Positions 49,256 through 59,937 are shown, counted from the stretch's first letter. The stretch: 64,000 bases of DNA from Chrysophaeum taylorii (GCA_029834535.1 JAQMWT010000581.1:62001-126000); one strand, 5' to 3'. The notes: generated by a model not told the origin, from the sequence alone. Numbers and translations are program-made.

Positions 49256-50053
49256 CTACGTTGCCGCATCCACAGGGTTCCAGAGGAAGGCGAGAGTGGT
49301 GGATGCGTTGGTGGCGGGTTTGGTGGGGTCGGGGTTTGCGGTGAGGAAGTCGAGGATGTCGTCCTGGCCGAGTCTGATGAAGGTGGTGACGTCGGCCTCT
49401 GAAAATTTGGCGACTTTCTCCGCGGAGATTCCGCAGCGCGCGGGCCTGACGACGAGCTGCGGGCGGAGGTTGTCTCGGAAGAGCGGACAGCCGTTGGTGA
49501 CGCCGCCGTCGGTACAGGTGTAGCCGTCGCAAGAAGTGACGAGTGTTCCGGTGGCGTAGTAGACCGACCGGGCTAAGTCTAACGTCGGGTACTCGGAGTA
49601 AATACGGTTCCGGAAGCCGCGCCAGGTGATGCGCGTCACCGAGGCGTACACCTTCCTATCGACGAGTTTGTGGTTGTCGCCCGAAAAGAGGAATTCGCTG
49701 AGTTTTTTCCAGTGACGATCGGCGCGCCACGCGGAGTAAGCGAAGCTCGCGGGATTGGAATCTTGAAGGCATCCGTATCTTTCGTACAAGCTCGTCGTCT
49801 TCGCCGTTCCGAGAATGCAGAGTTCCATCGGTAGCATGGCGCCCGAGGAGGCGCCGGCGAAGCGTCGAATACGTGCGACGCGTTCGAGGACGCTGTGTAC
49901 GCCGATGTAGTACAAGGCCATAAACCCGGAACCCGCGACAACCACGTCCAGTTCGCCCAGGTGTTGTTTTCCTACTTTGTCCGCGAGCTCCAGCGCGCGC
50001 GGGTCATCCCTGCCCTCGAGAGACGCGAGGGCGGCCTCCCAGGCGGCGTCCAT
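49256..50053 (-). CDS. Patatin-like phospholipase
   Basis: 265 aa. The patatin fold marks are in place: the glycine-rich oxyanion loop VVVAGSGFMALYYIGV at residues 37-52, the nucleophile elbow GASSG with Ser69, and the Asp of the dyad in TDGGVTNG (Asp182; DG-G motif). The protein is about the size of small PNPLA proteins and lacks a transmembrane or targeting segment. It should hydrolyse acyl chains from membrane or storage lipids; the true substrate is unknown. Its ATG lies 9 bp after the stop of the Popeye-like gene on the same strand, so the two genes are extremely close and may share transcription. Confidence 0.88.
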   Translation of the reverse strand: MDAAWEAALASLEGRDDPRALELADKVGKQHLGELDVVVAGSGFMALYYIGVHSVLERVARIRRFAGASSGAMLPMELCILGTAKTTSLYERYGCLQDSNPASFAYSAWRADRHWKKLSEFLFSGDNHKLVDRKVYASVTRITWRGFRNRIYSEYPTLDLARSVYYATGTLVTSCDGYTCTDGGVTNGCPLFRDNLRPQLVVRPARCGISAEKVAKFSEADVTTFIRLGQDDILDFLTANPDPTKPATNASTTLAFLWNPVDAAT

Positions 50054-50062
50054 GTCGTCGGT

Positions 50063-51700
50063 CTAGAAGGAGCGGGTGCGGCGCAGGCGGTTGTCACCGT
50101 TGGGTCGCCTCTTGGGGAATTGGGCGGCTATAGGGGGCTGCTGCGAGAGGGTGCGCCTGCTGGCGGGGGGTTCTTCGGCGAGGGCGGCGAGGTTCGCGGT
50201 GGAGTTAGAGGCCGAGAGACGGTCGACGACGTTCGATGTGAGCGCGCGGAGGGGGGAGTCGAAGCGGCGGATCGGAGGGTGGTTTTGCGGCTCCGACGAC
50301 GACGTTTGCGGCGGCGGCGGCTCGAAGATCGCCATCAGCTTCGCAGCGGACTTCTTCTTCTTCGTCGTCGCCGTCTCGAAAATAGGACGAGGAGGAGGAG
50401 GAGGCGCATTCGCCTTGGACTTCCGGTATCTTGCCGAGATACGGCGCGCCGCCTCGTCGAGGGGGATCTCGCTGCCGGAGGGGTGCCACGTCGTCGTCGT
50501 CGGCGGTTTAGTGAGGGAGATCGTCGAGAGGCTTCGCTGGAGCACGGAGGACGACGAGTTTTTTTTCTTGGGGGGCTCCTTATTGGGGGGCTCCTTCTTG
50601 GGGGGAAGGAGGGGGACGTTGGGCTTTGGGGGAAAGTCCTTGGGCATCGACGAGACGAGGTTAATGCGCCGCGAGAGCGCCAACAGTGCCGCGTTCTGAG
50701 ATTCGGGGGTTGACCTCGTACCAACCTGCCAGTCCTCGAGGGACCAGCCGTGCTTTCCCAACAGGGCGATGTGCTCTTCGCGGGAGATGGCGTTAGCCCG
50801 GCGGAAGGCGAGGAGGGCAGCTTTGTCGTTCGCCGACGCCGAGCCGGTCGCGTCCGCGTCCCTCAGCGCAACCGCCAGCATCTGGCGATACTTTGCCAGG
50901 ACCGAGCGGTGGTCGCGGGCCAGGACCTGATCCATCAGGCGTTCGGCGAAGAACTTGACGAGCTGGAGCTCGGTGTTGGGATCTTTTTCCGTCCGCATCG
51001 CGGCTTCCAGAGCCTCGGGCCGCCACGATAAGACCCTCGCCCTATCCGCCACCGTCGCTCGGACCTTGGCGTGGCTCGAGGTGTCGCGGGCCCCGGCGAG
51101 GTCGGGCACGCCGATGATCGCGCCGCGCCGCACCGTTCCCAGCCGTTTTCCAAATGTCGAAAGCGCGACAGAACCCGACAACACCACCACGACGTCCGAG
51201 TCTTCTTCCTCCGTTTTCAGGACCGTGCCTGCCGGGAGGTCCCGGGCGTCGGCGGTGGCGGCGAGCCGCTTGAAGCAGCTCGGAGTCACGTACGCGTGGA
51301 ATCCCGAAGTTTCGTAGGCCGTTTGCTCGTCGTAGTTCAGTTGGACGGGCGCCCGCTCCGAGACGAGCTCGTACAGACGCGCGCCGTTGATCGACACGAA
51401 CACGAGACCCCAGCAGGTGAGGATCAGGTTACCGCGGAATGCGTTCGGGACGATCGAATAGCACACGAGCCCGGTCACGGCCCAAAACCGGAGCAGTAGA
51501 ACGTCCGTTTCGCTGTACGAGTACAACACGATCACTGCGCCCACGGTCTGCACGGCGAACAGCCGGGGCTGCTGCATGGCGCCCGACAACGCATCTTTCA
51601 CGACGTTCCTGCTCGAGAATGTCGATGGACGACGACGCGCCACGTGACGCGCGCAGCAGCAGCGGCGAAGAAGACAACTGCGCAGCAGCAGCAGCACCAT
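50063..51700 (-). CDS. Popeye-like membrane protein with cyclic-nucleotide-binding fold
   Basis: 545 aa from the ATG of MVLLLLRSCLL. After a Cys/Arg-rich leader there are about three hydrophobic segments (near 45-60, 65-80 and 88-104). Then come NGARLYELVSERAPVQLNYDEQ and a beta-rich cNMP-like domain at about 105-225: YVTPSCFKRLAATADARDLPA, GTVLKTEEEDSDVVVVLSGSVAL and RRGAIIGVPDLAG. This order (three TM, R-YEL--ER, cNMP-like domain) is that of Popeye (POPDC) proteins, which bind cAMP in animals. The phosphate-binding cassette is not clearly canonical, so cAMP binding is uncertain. A long Pro/Ser/Lys-rich C-terminus (330-545) follows a helical region. Confidence 0.7.
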   Translation of the reverse strand: MVLLLLRSCLLRRCCCARHVARRRPSTFSSRNVVKDALSGAMQQPRLFAVQTVGAVIVLYSYSETDVLLLRFWAVTGLVCYSIVPNAFRGNLILTCWGLVFVSINGARLYELVSERAPVQLNYDEQTAYETSGFHAYVTPSCFKRLAATADARDLPAGTVLKTEEEDSDVVVVLSGSVALSTFGKRLGTVRRGAIIGVPDLAGARDTSSHAKVRATVADRARVLSWRPEALEAAMRTEKDPNTELQLVKFFAERLMDQVLARDHRSVLAKYRQMLAVALRDADATGSASANDKAALLAFRRANAISREEHIALLGKHGWSLEDWQVGTRSTPESQNAALLALSRRINLVSSMPKDFPPKPNVPLLPPKKEPPNKEPPKKKNSSSSVLQRSLSTISLTKPPTTTTWHPSGSEIPLDEAARRISARYRKSKANAPPPPPRPIFETATTKKKKSAAKLMAIFEPPPPQTSSSEPQNHPPIRRFDSPLRALTSNVVDRLSASNSTANLAALAEEPPASRRTLSQQPPIAAQFPKRRPNGDNRLRRTRSF

Positions 51701-51786
51701 ATTGGGATCGATCACACCCCTATTTTTGATTTAATATTGGGGGGTATATATATTCTGGGGGGGGGGGGTCAATAATAATAATAATA

Positions 51787-52585
51787 TCAGGGCCCTTCTT
51801 CGCACCCGTGCCGCGCGCACCACCTCCTCCTCCCGCCGCCACCAGGGTAGTGGTGATCCTCCTTCCTCTTCGCGAGGCGCGCAGCGGCCTTTGATGTGCG
51901 CTTGCGCACGCACTCCGACTCCCTCGTCGTTATTGATGATGATGATGATGATGATGATCTCGCCACGAATGGAAAGTCGGGCTTGAGCGCGCACTCGCCC
52001 ATGGCGCAGACGTAGGGCCTCGCCGTCTCGTGGAGCCGCTTGCTCGCCTCCTCGTGGAGCAGGGTGTCGAAGTAGTTGAAGCGACGTGCGAGGTCGCGGG
52101 TCGCGCGGTCCAATCGCGGGAGGTGCTCCTCCTGCGTGAAGGCGTAGCGGCGCGGCGGCGCGATTCCGAGTCTCCTCGCCAGCACAACAAGCGACTCCTG
52201 AAAGTGCTCGAAGACCAGGACGACGTCGTAGACGCGGTCTAAGTTGTCTCGCGCGATCGCGTAGAGCACGCTCTCGGGTCTCGCGTCGACGGTGGTCGCG
52301 AACATCCGCGCTCCCGCGAGCATTCGCGTCTGGCGATTCCGCATGCCGTTCGCATGCGCTGGTGCGACCAGAAAGGACTCGAAGCCCGACGCGTTCTCGC
52401 AGTCGAGTTTGGGCGAGAAGCCAATCCGCGCGCGCGCCGCGTAGTCGGTCGTCGCGCGTAGTGTTTCGACCCTCGAGCTCCGCCAGCCGAGCGTCGCGTA
52501 GTCCCAAGCCCCGCGCCCGCAGACGTGCGCGTACTCGCTCAAAACGCGGTCCGCGGGCTCTCGAAGCATCGTGATCACGAGCTTT

Positions 52586-52616
<31 letters not shown>

Positions 52617-52917
52617 AGGTGCCAGGAATGAGTGTCGAGGCGTTGAGGAGGGGCTTTACGGTGTCCCAGGGACAAAACCCGTCGAGGAAGCACCCATCCG
52701 ACGACGACGACGACGACGCTTTGGACACGGCGGCGTGGCACTCGCGCGTGGTGGTGGCAACGCGCACAAGTTCGCGTCCGCCGCCGCCGCCGCAGGCCCC
52801 AAACGAACATTCCTTCAACACCGCCACCAGCGGCAAGGTCCCGGTCTTCTGGATTCGCACCATGACGACGTCCGCCCCCATGACTACGCCGCCCAACAGC
52901 AGCAGCAGCCCTCGCAT
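51787..52917 (-). CDS. Heparan-sulfate 6-O-sulfotransferase-like enzyme
   Basis: 376 aa from the ATG of MRGLLLLLGGVV. A hydrophobic N-terminus (signal anchor) is followed at once by VRIQKTGTLPL, the 5'-phosphosulfate loop of PAPS-dependent sulfotransferases. LVITMLREPADRVLSEYAHV (3'-phosphate site; cf. TMLR-P--R-LSEW-HV) and MRNRQTRMLAG (cf. NNRQ-RMLA) are specific to the heparan-sulfate 6-O class. DNLDRVYDVVLVFEHFQESLVVL and the C-terminal NYFDTLLHEEA follow. The enzyme transfers sulfate to sugars in Golgi-made polysaccharides; the acceptor in an alga is unknown. The stem region between anchor and catalytic loop is nearly absent. Poly-Gly and poly-Ser inserts occur in two places. Confidence 0.85.
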
Positions 52918-53026
52918 AATAATAATAATATCGCCGACAGAAAAAGAATTGTAATAAGAAAGTTGCCTTGAAGTTGTTGTCCTTTTGAGGAGTAGTAGTA
53001 GTACATTTTGCATTGAAGTTATCGAA

Positions 53027-54748
53027 ATGAAGAGAACGAACGATCTCAAGGTGCGGATCCGGGAGCGGCTGACGGAGATAAACGACCACTTCCACCGCGA
53101 GTTCGTGCGCGCGTACGTCGCCGAAGTGGTGGGCCAGGCATTGGGCTCCCCTTCTGCTTCAAAAAGGCTGTTGGTTGCGGCGCCGAGAGGTGATCCGGTG
53201 AAACGGGGAAGGGTGGCGCTGCGCAGGCGGTGGGCAACGGTCCCCGGGCGGCTCGAGGTGCTGAACGAGAAGGATAATTTCCGGCTCGACTTTTACAAGG
53301 AAGGTCGCGGGTTCCTCGACAAGCGCCGAAGTCTCGAGTGCTGCGGGTACCGTCCCGAGGCCGTCGACGGCTCTTTAATCCGTCTCGAGCATCCAAGGCA
53401 GCAGCAGGTCTGGACGCTGCGATTTGTGGACGAAGCTGCGCGCGACGCATGGTTTTCGGTGCTGCGAGTCGCGTGCCGCAAGGCGCGACCGCCGAGCGAC
53501 GACGCGATCGTCGAGCGCGCGGCGTTCGAAAGAGCGTACCGGAAGACGCGGCAGTACTGCGGGTACGTGGGGGGCACCTGGGATAATATCGTGCTGGGGG
53601 AAGCGGAGATGCTGGGGGCGCTCGAGGACGAGGTTGTGAGGGACGAGATCGCGCGCGACGTGCCCTTTTACAAGCGGCGGGTTATGGAGGGGACGATTGG
53701 CCGGATAGCCGTCGACGCGAGCGCCAGTGCCTGGAAGATCGCGAAGGCGACCGCCGAGACGCTCCGGCCGACATTGGAGGCGAGCATGTCGTCGTCGTCG
53801 TCGTCGTCGCTGGGGTCGTTTGTCGAGACAAAAGACCGTCTTAAGAAGCTGCTGGTGCCGGGGGTGCGCGACCACGCGCGTCAGACGCTCGACCGCCTGA
53901 AAGCTGCCGTAGAGACTCTGATGCGCGAGCAGGTGATGCCGGCGATTGTTGATGCGTACGCGCAAGCTATCGAGGGCTTTGGTCGCCTCGTGCGTCCTCT
54001 GGTAGCGACGTTAGGCGACGACGACGGCGGCGGCGGCGGCGAGACGAAGGACGTCGCCGTCGACGAGAAAAAGAAGGACGACGCTCGATTGCTCCTCTCG
54101 TGCCGAAGAGCGCGACACCTCGTCGACGACTTCACGGGGTGCGGGGGTCCGATGGCCGCGCCGACGGCGACCTTGAACACGAGGATTCGCGACAACGCGG
54201 ACCTCCAACGCGTGCTCGAGCAGACGTTTCCCGCGTGCGGGGCCGACCACCTGCTCGACGTCGTCGACTCGTCGCTGCGGTCGGTCCTCCACGACGCGAT
54301 CTTCACCTTCCAGGAGCGGTGCAAGGCGCCGGGCAGCAGCCCGGTCGACGTCGTGCGCCGCCAAGTCGGGCCGATGCTCGCGCACGATCTCCAAGTTTCC
54401 CTCGAACAGAACGCGACCGCGCTCTTCGTCGCTCTCTACAGAGACGAAGTCGAGCGGAACTTGGCGCCACACGTCGAGCAGATTACCCAGCCCGTCGAAA
54501 TTGACTACTACTACTCGGAGGAGATCCCCGAAGATCTCCGGCCCCTCGTGAGCCTCGAGACCTGCGTCGAGGAGATCGTCGAAGACCTCATCGGGCACTC
54601 GGCGACGTCTCTTCTTCTTCTCCACGACGACGACGAGAAGGACGTGACTCCCCACACACAAACCCTCGCCGAGTCGGCCCGCGCCGCCTTGGACCCCATC
54701 GCACCCAGACCAGGCGACTACGAGGAGTTGACCAAGTTTTTTTTTTGA
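53027..54748 (+). CDS. PH-domain protein with long helical region (Niban-like architecture)
   Basis: 573 aa from the ATG of MKRTNDLKVRIR. An N-terminal helix (EFVRAYVAEVVGQAL) is followed by a PH domain at about 60-155: RRRWATVPGRLEVLNEKDNF, FLDKRRSLECCGYRPEA, and the final helix DEAARDAWFSVLRVACRKA with its conserved Trp. The rest is helical, with LGEAEMLGALEDEVVRDEIA, a Ser run, and ARQTLDRLKAAVETLMREQ, ending in an acidic Tyr-rich part (IDYYYSEEIPEDLR). The order of helix, PH domain and long helical bundle resembles Niban/FAM129 proteins, but I cannot confirm that; an unrelated PH protein is possible. It diverges from the sulfotransferase with a gap of 109 bp. Confidence 0.6.
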   Translation: MKRTNDLKVRIRERLTEINDHFHREFVRAYVAEVVGQALGSPSASKRLLVAAPRGDPVKRGRVALRRRWATVPGRLEVLNEKDNFRLDFYKEGRGFLDKRRSLECCGYRPEAVDGSLIRLEHPRQQQVWTLRFVDEAARDAWFSVLRVACRKARPPSDDAIVERAAFERAYRKTRQYCGYVGGTWDNIVLGEAEMLGALEDEVVRDEIARDVPFYKRRVMEGTIGRIAVDASASAWKIAKATAETLRPTLEASMSSSSSSSLGSFVETKDRLKKLLVPGVRDHARQTLDRLKAAVETLMREQVMPAIVDAYAQAIEGFGRLVRPLVATLGDDDGGGGGETKDVAVDEKKKDDARLLLSCRRARHLVDDFTGCGGPMAAPTATLNTRIRDNADLQRVLEQTFPACGADHLLDVVDSSLRSVLHDAIFTFQERCKAPGSSPVDVVRRQVGPMLAHDLQVSLEQNATALFVALYRDEVERNLAPHVEQITQPVEIDYYYSEEIPEDLRPLVSLETCVEEIVEDLIGHSATSLLLLHDDDEKDVTPHTQTLAESARAALDPIAPRPGDYEELTKFFF

Positions 54749-54842
54749 CGACGACGACGACGACGACGCGTGTTGTACGATGTTGTTGTTGTTGTTGTTG
54801 TGTATAATGCATTCATTCCATTTCATTTCATAGAAGAGGAAG

Positions 54843-57566
54843 TTAGAGGAGGACGGTGATCTTGGCCGGGAAGGCGAGGTTATCGGCGGTGGATTTGATG
54901 GTGCCGATTTTGGCAGCGGCGTCGAAGCCGGCGTCTCGGAGGTTGTCGAGAACGCGGGAGGCGCGGCGCGCGGGCACGGTCGCGAGCAAGCCCCCAGCAG
55001 TCTGCGGGTCGAAGAGGAGCGAGTATCCAGGATGGTGGGAGATCTCGTCGTGGTTCGAAATCGCGCGGCTAGCGCGGGCGTTGTCGGGGTGGAGGCTCGA
55101 CCGGAAGCCGCGAGCCGAGAGGTCGAGGGCCCCGGGCAAGAAAGGGACGGCCCCGAGTTCCAAGTCGACGTCGGCACCTCCCGCAGCGCGACACATTTCC
55201 GAGAGGTGACCGACGAGGCCAAAGCCCGTGACGTCCGTGCAGGCCGTGCAGTCGGGCGCCAGGATGTCGACGGCCTTGCGGTTTGGGAGGAGCATCGAGC
55301 TCACGGCAGCCTCGACTATCGGGTACGACGCCTCGGCGCGCATGTCGGCCGCGAAGACGGTGCCGGTGCCGACTGGTTTCGTGAGGACGAGAACGTCGCC
55401 GGGCTGCATTTTATCGCCTTTGGTAATAGGAGGGCCGCGGCGGAAGACGCCATTGACCGCCAGGCCCACCGAGAGCTCGGCCCCCTCGCAGGTGTGTCCG
55501 CCGACGAGCGCGCACCCGGCGTCGTCGAGGACGACGCGAACGCCTCGCATCACTTGCGTCAAATCGGCTTCGACGACGCGTTCGGCGGCGTAGGGGAGAA
55601 CGACGAGCGCGAGGGCCGAGGCGGGGCGCGCGTTCATGGCGTCGACGTCGCTGAGGGCGTGGTTGGCGGCGATCTGGCCGAGCAGATAAGGGTCGTCCAC
55701 CATCGCTCGAAAGAAGTCGATCGTATGAGCTAGAGGCACCACCACCTCGGCGGCGTCGACGGCGTATTCGACGACGGCGGCGTCGTCGGCGCCGTCGACG
55801 CCGACGAGGACATCGACGACTGCATTCTTGAATGTGGGTGCCTTGGGGAGTGCCCTTAGCGTTCTCGACAACACGGACGCCCCGACCTTGGCGCCGCAGC
55901 CGCCGCATCTCATGTTGGCGCGCTGCCACAACTCCAGGCCGCCCTCGGCCTGCGCGAACGCCCCGGGAGGAACCACCTCGTCCTTCACCATTTTTTCGGG
56001 CAAGCCTCGCGTGTACTGCCACATCCACTTGCGGTCGATCCAGTCCTTCAATTCCCAGAGCCAGTCGGCTTGGAAAGCGAGCTCTCCTCTCGACGCGACG
56101 CACGATCCGTCGCCCGTGCCGAGAAGACCTAGAAACGATTTTTGAGGGACGTGGGAGACTCGGGGAGCTCCCGTCGTGAGATCGGCGACGAGGTTTGCGT
56201 AGAGGGCCATGCCCGCCATCACAGCAAAGACCCCGGCCTTGGGTCTCGGGTGACCGGCGACGGTAGCGCAATCTCCGACCGCGTAGACGCGAGACGACGC
56301 CCGGTCTTCTTCGTCCTCGGCGGTCCGACACCGCTGGTATTCGTCCACGACGGCAAAACCTTCGGGATCGCACTCGAGGCCCGACTCCTTCAAAAAGGCG
56401 GGCGCGGATGCCTGGGTGCACCAGATGCACTCGTCGAACGGCAGCGACTTTTCGGTCTTGTTTCCGAGCAGACATTTGAGCGACGATCCGACCGCCGCGA
56501 GGGCCTCGCAGCGGGCGACGACGTGGATATTGCGGGCCTTCAACGCGCGCTCCATGCAGGTCTTGACGCCGTCGGAGTGGGACCCGAGGACGCGGGGGCC
56601 CCGCGTCAACAGCGAGAACCTCGCGACAACGTTCTTTTTTCCAAGCTCCTCGAGCTTCCGCTCCACTCGCGCTCGCATCGCCAACGCGAGCTCGACGCCG
56701 CCCGCGCCGCCCCCGACCACGACGATGTCGTACACCCGGTCCTCCTCCCATCTCTCGAGCTTCTGGAGCAAGGCGTCCCAGGTCCGCGAGAACGAGGCGA
56801 TCGGTTTCACGGGCGTGACGACGCTCGACGACTCGGCGACGGCCCCGGGAAAAGCGGGAGTGATCCCGACGTTGATCGACAAGACGTCGTACGCCAAATC
56901 CGGTCTCCCCCGGAGCGAGAGGGTGCGGTTGCGCGTGTCGATGTGGGTCACCTCGGCTTTGATCAGCCGAACCCCCGCGAACCTCGCCATCTGCTGGAGG
57001 TCGATGTGGCACTCTCGAAAAGAGTATTGGCCGGCGACGTGCCCGGGGAGCATTCCCGAATAAGGGGTTTCGACGTCCTTCGCCACCAAGGTCACGCGGA
57101 CACCCTCGATCGGCTCCATCCCGAGCATCCGGAGAACGTGGACGTGCGAGTGGCCGCCCCCAACCAACACCAACTCGGTCGCGATAGGCGGCGACGACGA
57201 CGACGACGGCGGCCGAGGTTCCTTTCGTTTCTTCGCGGTAGAACGAGCTGCTGCCAGCTGGCGCTGGGTCCTGACGTGCTGGAGCGGGTGGAGCTTGTAG
57301 ACGGCATCTGGGTCCTCGGGAAACCTGCGCTCGGCTTCGGCAACCTCGAGGAGCCGCGTGCGCTCGATATTCAGCAGAAACAAGAGCTCCCGCATCCGCG
57401 ACACCTTGCGCCGCAGCCCGACCGGCGCCGCCGCCTGCGCGTCGCGCCACGACTTCCTCGCGCGCTTCGCGAGCTCCCAGTGAATCTTGAGCCACTTCCG
57501 CACCCGCGGGGACGCGACCGCCGCCGTAAACACCGCCGCCGCCGCAGCTGCTGCCGACCGCCGCAT
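54843..57566 (-). CDS. selD: NADH-dehydrogenase-like flavoprotein fused to selenophosphate synthetase (SelD)
   Basis: 907 aa. Residues about 1-125 form an Arg-rich helical leader (RKWLKIHWELAKRAR and RMRELLFLLNIERTRLLEV). From about 132 a pyridine-nucleotide oxidoreductase begins: ELVLVGGGHSHVHVLRML (FAD site), YSGMLPGHVAG, a second nucleotide site DIVVVGGGAGGVELALAM near 290, and VYAVGDCA near 430. From about 575 the SelD part follows: MRCGGCGAKVG (the catalytic Cys/Lys loop; Cys instead of Sec), GVDGADDAAVVEY, and later DVTGFGLVGHL with LFDPQTAGGLLATV. SelD makes selenophosphate from selenide and ATP for Sec-tRNA and other selenium uses. The fusion is known in some bacteria and algae; a redox role in selenide supply is inferred. 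Confidence 0.92.
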   Translation of the reverse strand: MRRSAAAAAAAVFTAAVASPRVRKWLKIHWELAKRARKSWRDAQAAAPVGLRRKVSRMRELLFLLNIERTRLLEVAEAERRFPEDPDAVYKLHPLQHVRTQRQLAAARSTAKKRKEPRPPSSSSSPPIATELVLVGGGHSHVHVLRMLGMEPIEGVRVTLVAKDVETPYSGMLPGHVAGQYSFRECHIDLQQMARFAGVRLIKAEVTHIDTRNRTLSLRGRPDLAYDVLSINVGITPAFPGAVAESSSVVTPVKPIASFSRTWDALLQKLERWEEDRVYDIVVVGGGAGGVELALAMRARVERKLEELGKKNVVARFSLLTRGPRVLGSHSDGVKTCMERALKARNIHVVARCEALAAVGSSLKCLLGNKTEKSLPFDECIWCTQASAPAFLKESGLECDPEGFAVVDEYQRCRTAEDEEDRASSRVYAVGDCATVAGHPRPKAGVFAVMAGMALYANLVADLTTGAPRVSHVPQKSFLGLLGTGDGSCVASRGELAFQADWLWELKDWIDRKWMWQYTRGLPEKMVKDEVVPPGAFAQAEGGLELWQRANMRCGGCGAKVGASVLSRTLRALPKAPTFKNAVVDVLVGVDGADDAAVVEYAVDAAEVVVPLAHTIDFFRAMVDDPYLLGQIAANHALSDVDAMNARPASALALVVLPYAAERVVEADLTQVMRGVRVVLDDAGCALVGGHTCEGAELSVGLAVNGVFRRGPPITKGDKMQPGDVLVLTKPVGTGTVFAADMRAEASYPIVEAAVSSMLLPNRKAVDILAPDCTACTDVTGFGLVGHLSEMCRAAGGADVDLELGAVPFLPGALDLSARGFRSSLHPDNARASRAISNHDEISHHPGYSLLFDPQTAGGLLATVPARRASRVLDNLRDAGFDAAAKIGTIKSTADNLAFPAKITVLL

Positions 57567-57639
57567 ATGTGCGTCCGTTCGACGTTCCGTTCCAATCGCT
57601 CGAGAGGTGACAAGGTGCGGTCGGTGGTGACAAATTTAG

Positions 57640-58206
<567 letters not shown>

Positions 58207-58577
58207 CGCTCACACCGCCTCGCCGTCCCTAGCAGTTGATATCCCCCCAAGCCTCCATAGGACGGTCCCCGTTCCGGTCGTGCGCGCCTTTGCCTTTTCT
58301 CTTTCCCTGCTCCTTTTCACACACTCCACCTCTATCTCTAAAACAAAAACCACATTTCCTCGCTACTTCCTCGAGGGACCGGCGGCCTGACCTCCTCTCT
58401 CTTTTCCTTCCGTTGCCGCCGATGGCACGCCTCTTTTCTCGCCACAGCTGCTGCTGCTGCTGCTGGTGTGGTGGTGGTGGTGGTGGGCACACGAACGAAC
58501 GAAACACCCACCCGCCCACCACTGATTTTGGAGTCGTTCAACGGATTATTCTATATATAATCTTCAGAAACAACACT

Positions 58578-58610
58578 AAAAGGAAAGGAAAGGAAAGGAA
58601 AGGAAAGGAA
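58578..58610 (+). repeat. AAAGG pentanucleotide repeat
   Basis: Six uninterrupted AAAGG units in non-coding DNA downstream of the E2 gene. Confidence 0.85.
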
Positions 58611-59860
58611 CCGACGACGACGACCACAAGACGACGCAAAAAGGAACCTGTGGTTTAGAATAGTTTGTTTCTTTTTTTTACTTATCCTTCCTCACTTCTA
58701 AAAAGGAAAGCTCGCTTTGTCTGACCCACGAAACAGGGTTTAGTTTTTAGGATCACACGAGCCAATTTCCTGCAGTTCTCACGCCCTCTCCACTAGTCAT
58801 CATCAGAGCTGCAGGATTTGCTAATCAAAAGTTGATGGCTCGAGGGGTGTCGGAAGAGCAGAAGCGGTCGGCGTTGCGGTCGATCGCGCCCGGGTGGACC
58901 CCCATGACCAAGCAGGCCTGGTAATAAATAATCCGCGTGGTACGTGCCCCGACAACACTTCCTTGAAGACGGAGATAGGGCGGCGGGCTGAAATTCTCGA
59001 AAAGGAAGCGCTGCGCGCCTCGAATAGGAACTGGCAGGCATTGGTTGACTGACTGGCGAGGCATGAATCACCGAACGACGAGGGAGGACGACGACTAGAA
59101 CGAAGCCGGCGCCGACACCGCGTACACCGTCATACTCGGACCAGCTGCGCTCGGCGTTCCTGCCGTGCCGGCACGGACGCAGCCGTCGCACTCTCAGATC
59201 AGCCCGAATTAGCCGCCACCTCCTGCGACTCAGCACTGGACCCGCCAGCACAGCCACCCGCGGCGGATATATTGTCAACGACATTGTCAAGCGTACGGGT
59301 ACAGGCTTTCTCTTGCGGGACTAGACGGCGACGCGGGCCGAGCCGGACGCTGAGGACACTAACTGGTTCTGGAAAAAGGTGGCCGCTACCTTCAACACGC
59401 CCGACGCCAGCTCGACACGAACCTCTTCCTTATCAAGGACGGCTAAAAACCCCGAGGATCTCGCCGATCTCACTCCGTTCCCCAGCCCTGGCCATGTCGC
59501 CAGCGCCACCACGATCAAGAAAAAGTTCGCCGACGACCTGCGCGCCCATATGCGCCCGCTTGACCTCTGCGCCCCTCTGAACTCCCGTTCCCGACCAGAA
59601 AAAAATGTGTATCTTAAAGATATGCGCTCCAACACGTTTTGGCGGACGGACACACCGGGTTTAGGTGGACAACAGGCAGCGGCGTGGGCCCGCGGCGTGC
59701 CGCTGCGCCCCGCTCGTCGTAATCCACGAGCGCAATGAGGCGATGACGTTCTACAACTCGTGAGACGGCCTCCCTCGAGCATCCTTTTCAGCTCGAGCCT
59801 CCTCTCCCGCTCGCCGTCAGCGAAGTACTTAGCAGATCTGACCATTTCGCTTCCTCCCCA

Positions 59861-59937
59861 GTGGAGAACGGGTGCGCAAAGTTGCAAAATAAGGGACTTA
59901 GCAAAAATTTTGCAACTTTGATCTCGTGGAGAACGGG
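59861..59937. repeat. Hairpin flanked by 12-bp direct repeats
   Basis: A 14-bp inverted repeat (CAAAGTTGCAAAAT at 59,877-59,890, inverse at 59,907-59,920) sits between two copies of GTGGAGAACGGG (59,861-59,872 and 59,926-59,937). The layout suggests a short element with a target duplication, or a transcript hairpin. It ends 3 bp before the stop of the next minus-strand gene. Confidence 0.75.

Noticed and set aside
59321-59760. Transposase-like Myb/SANT protein on the plus strand
   Set aside because: Only one short helix pattern is suggestive and the frame is interrupted; not enough to name an element.
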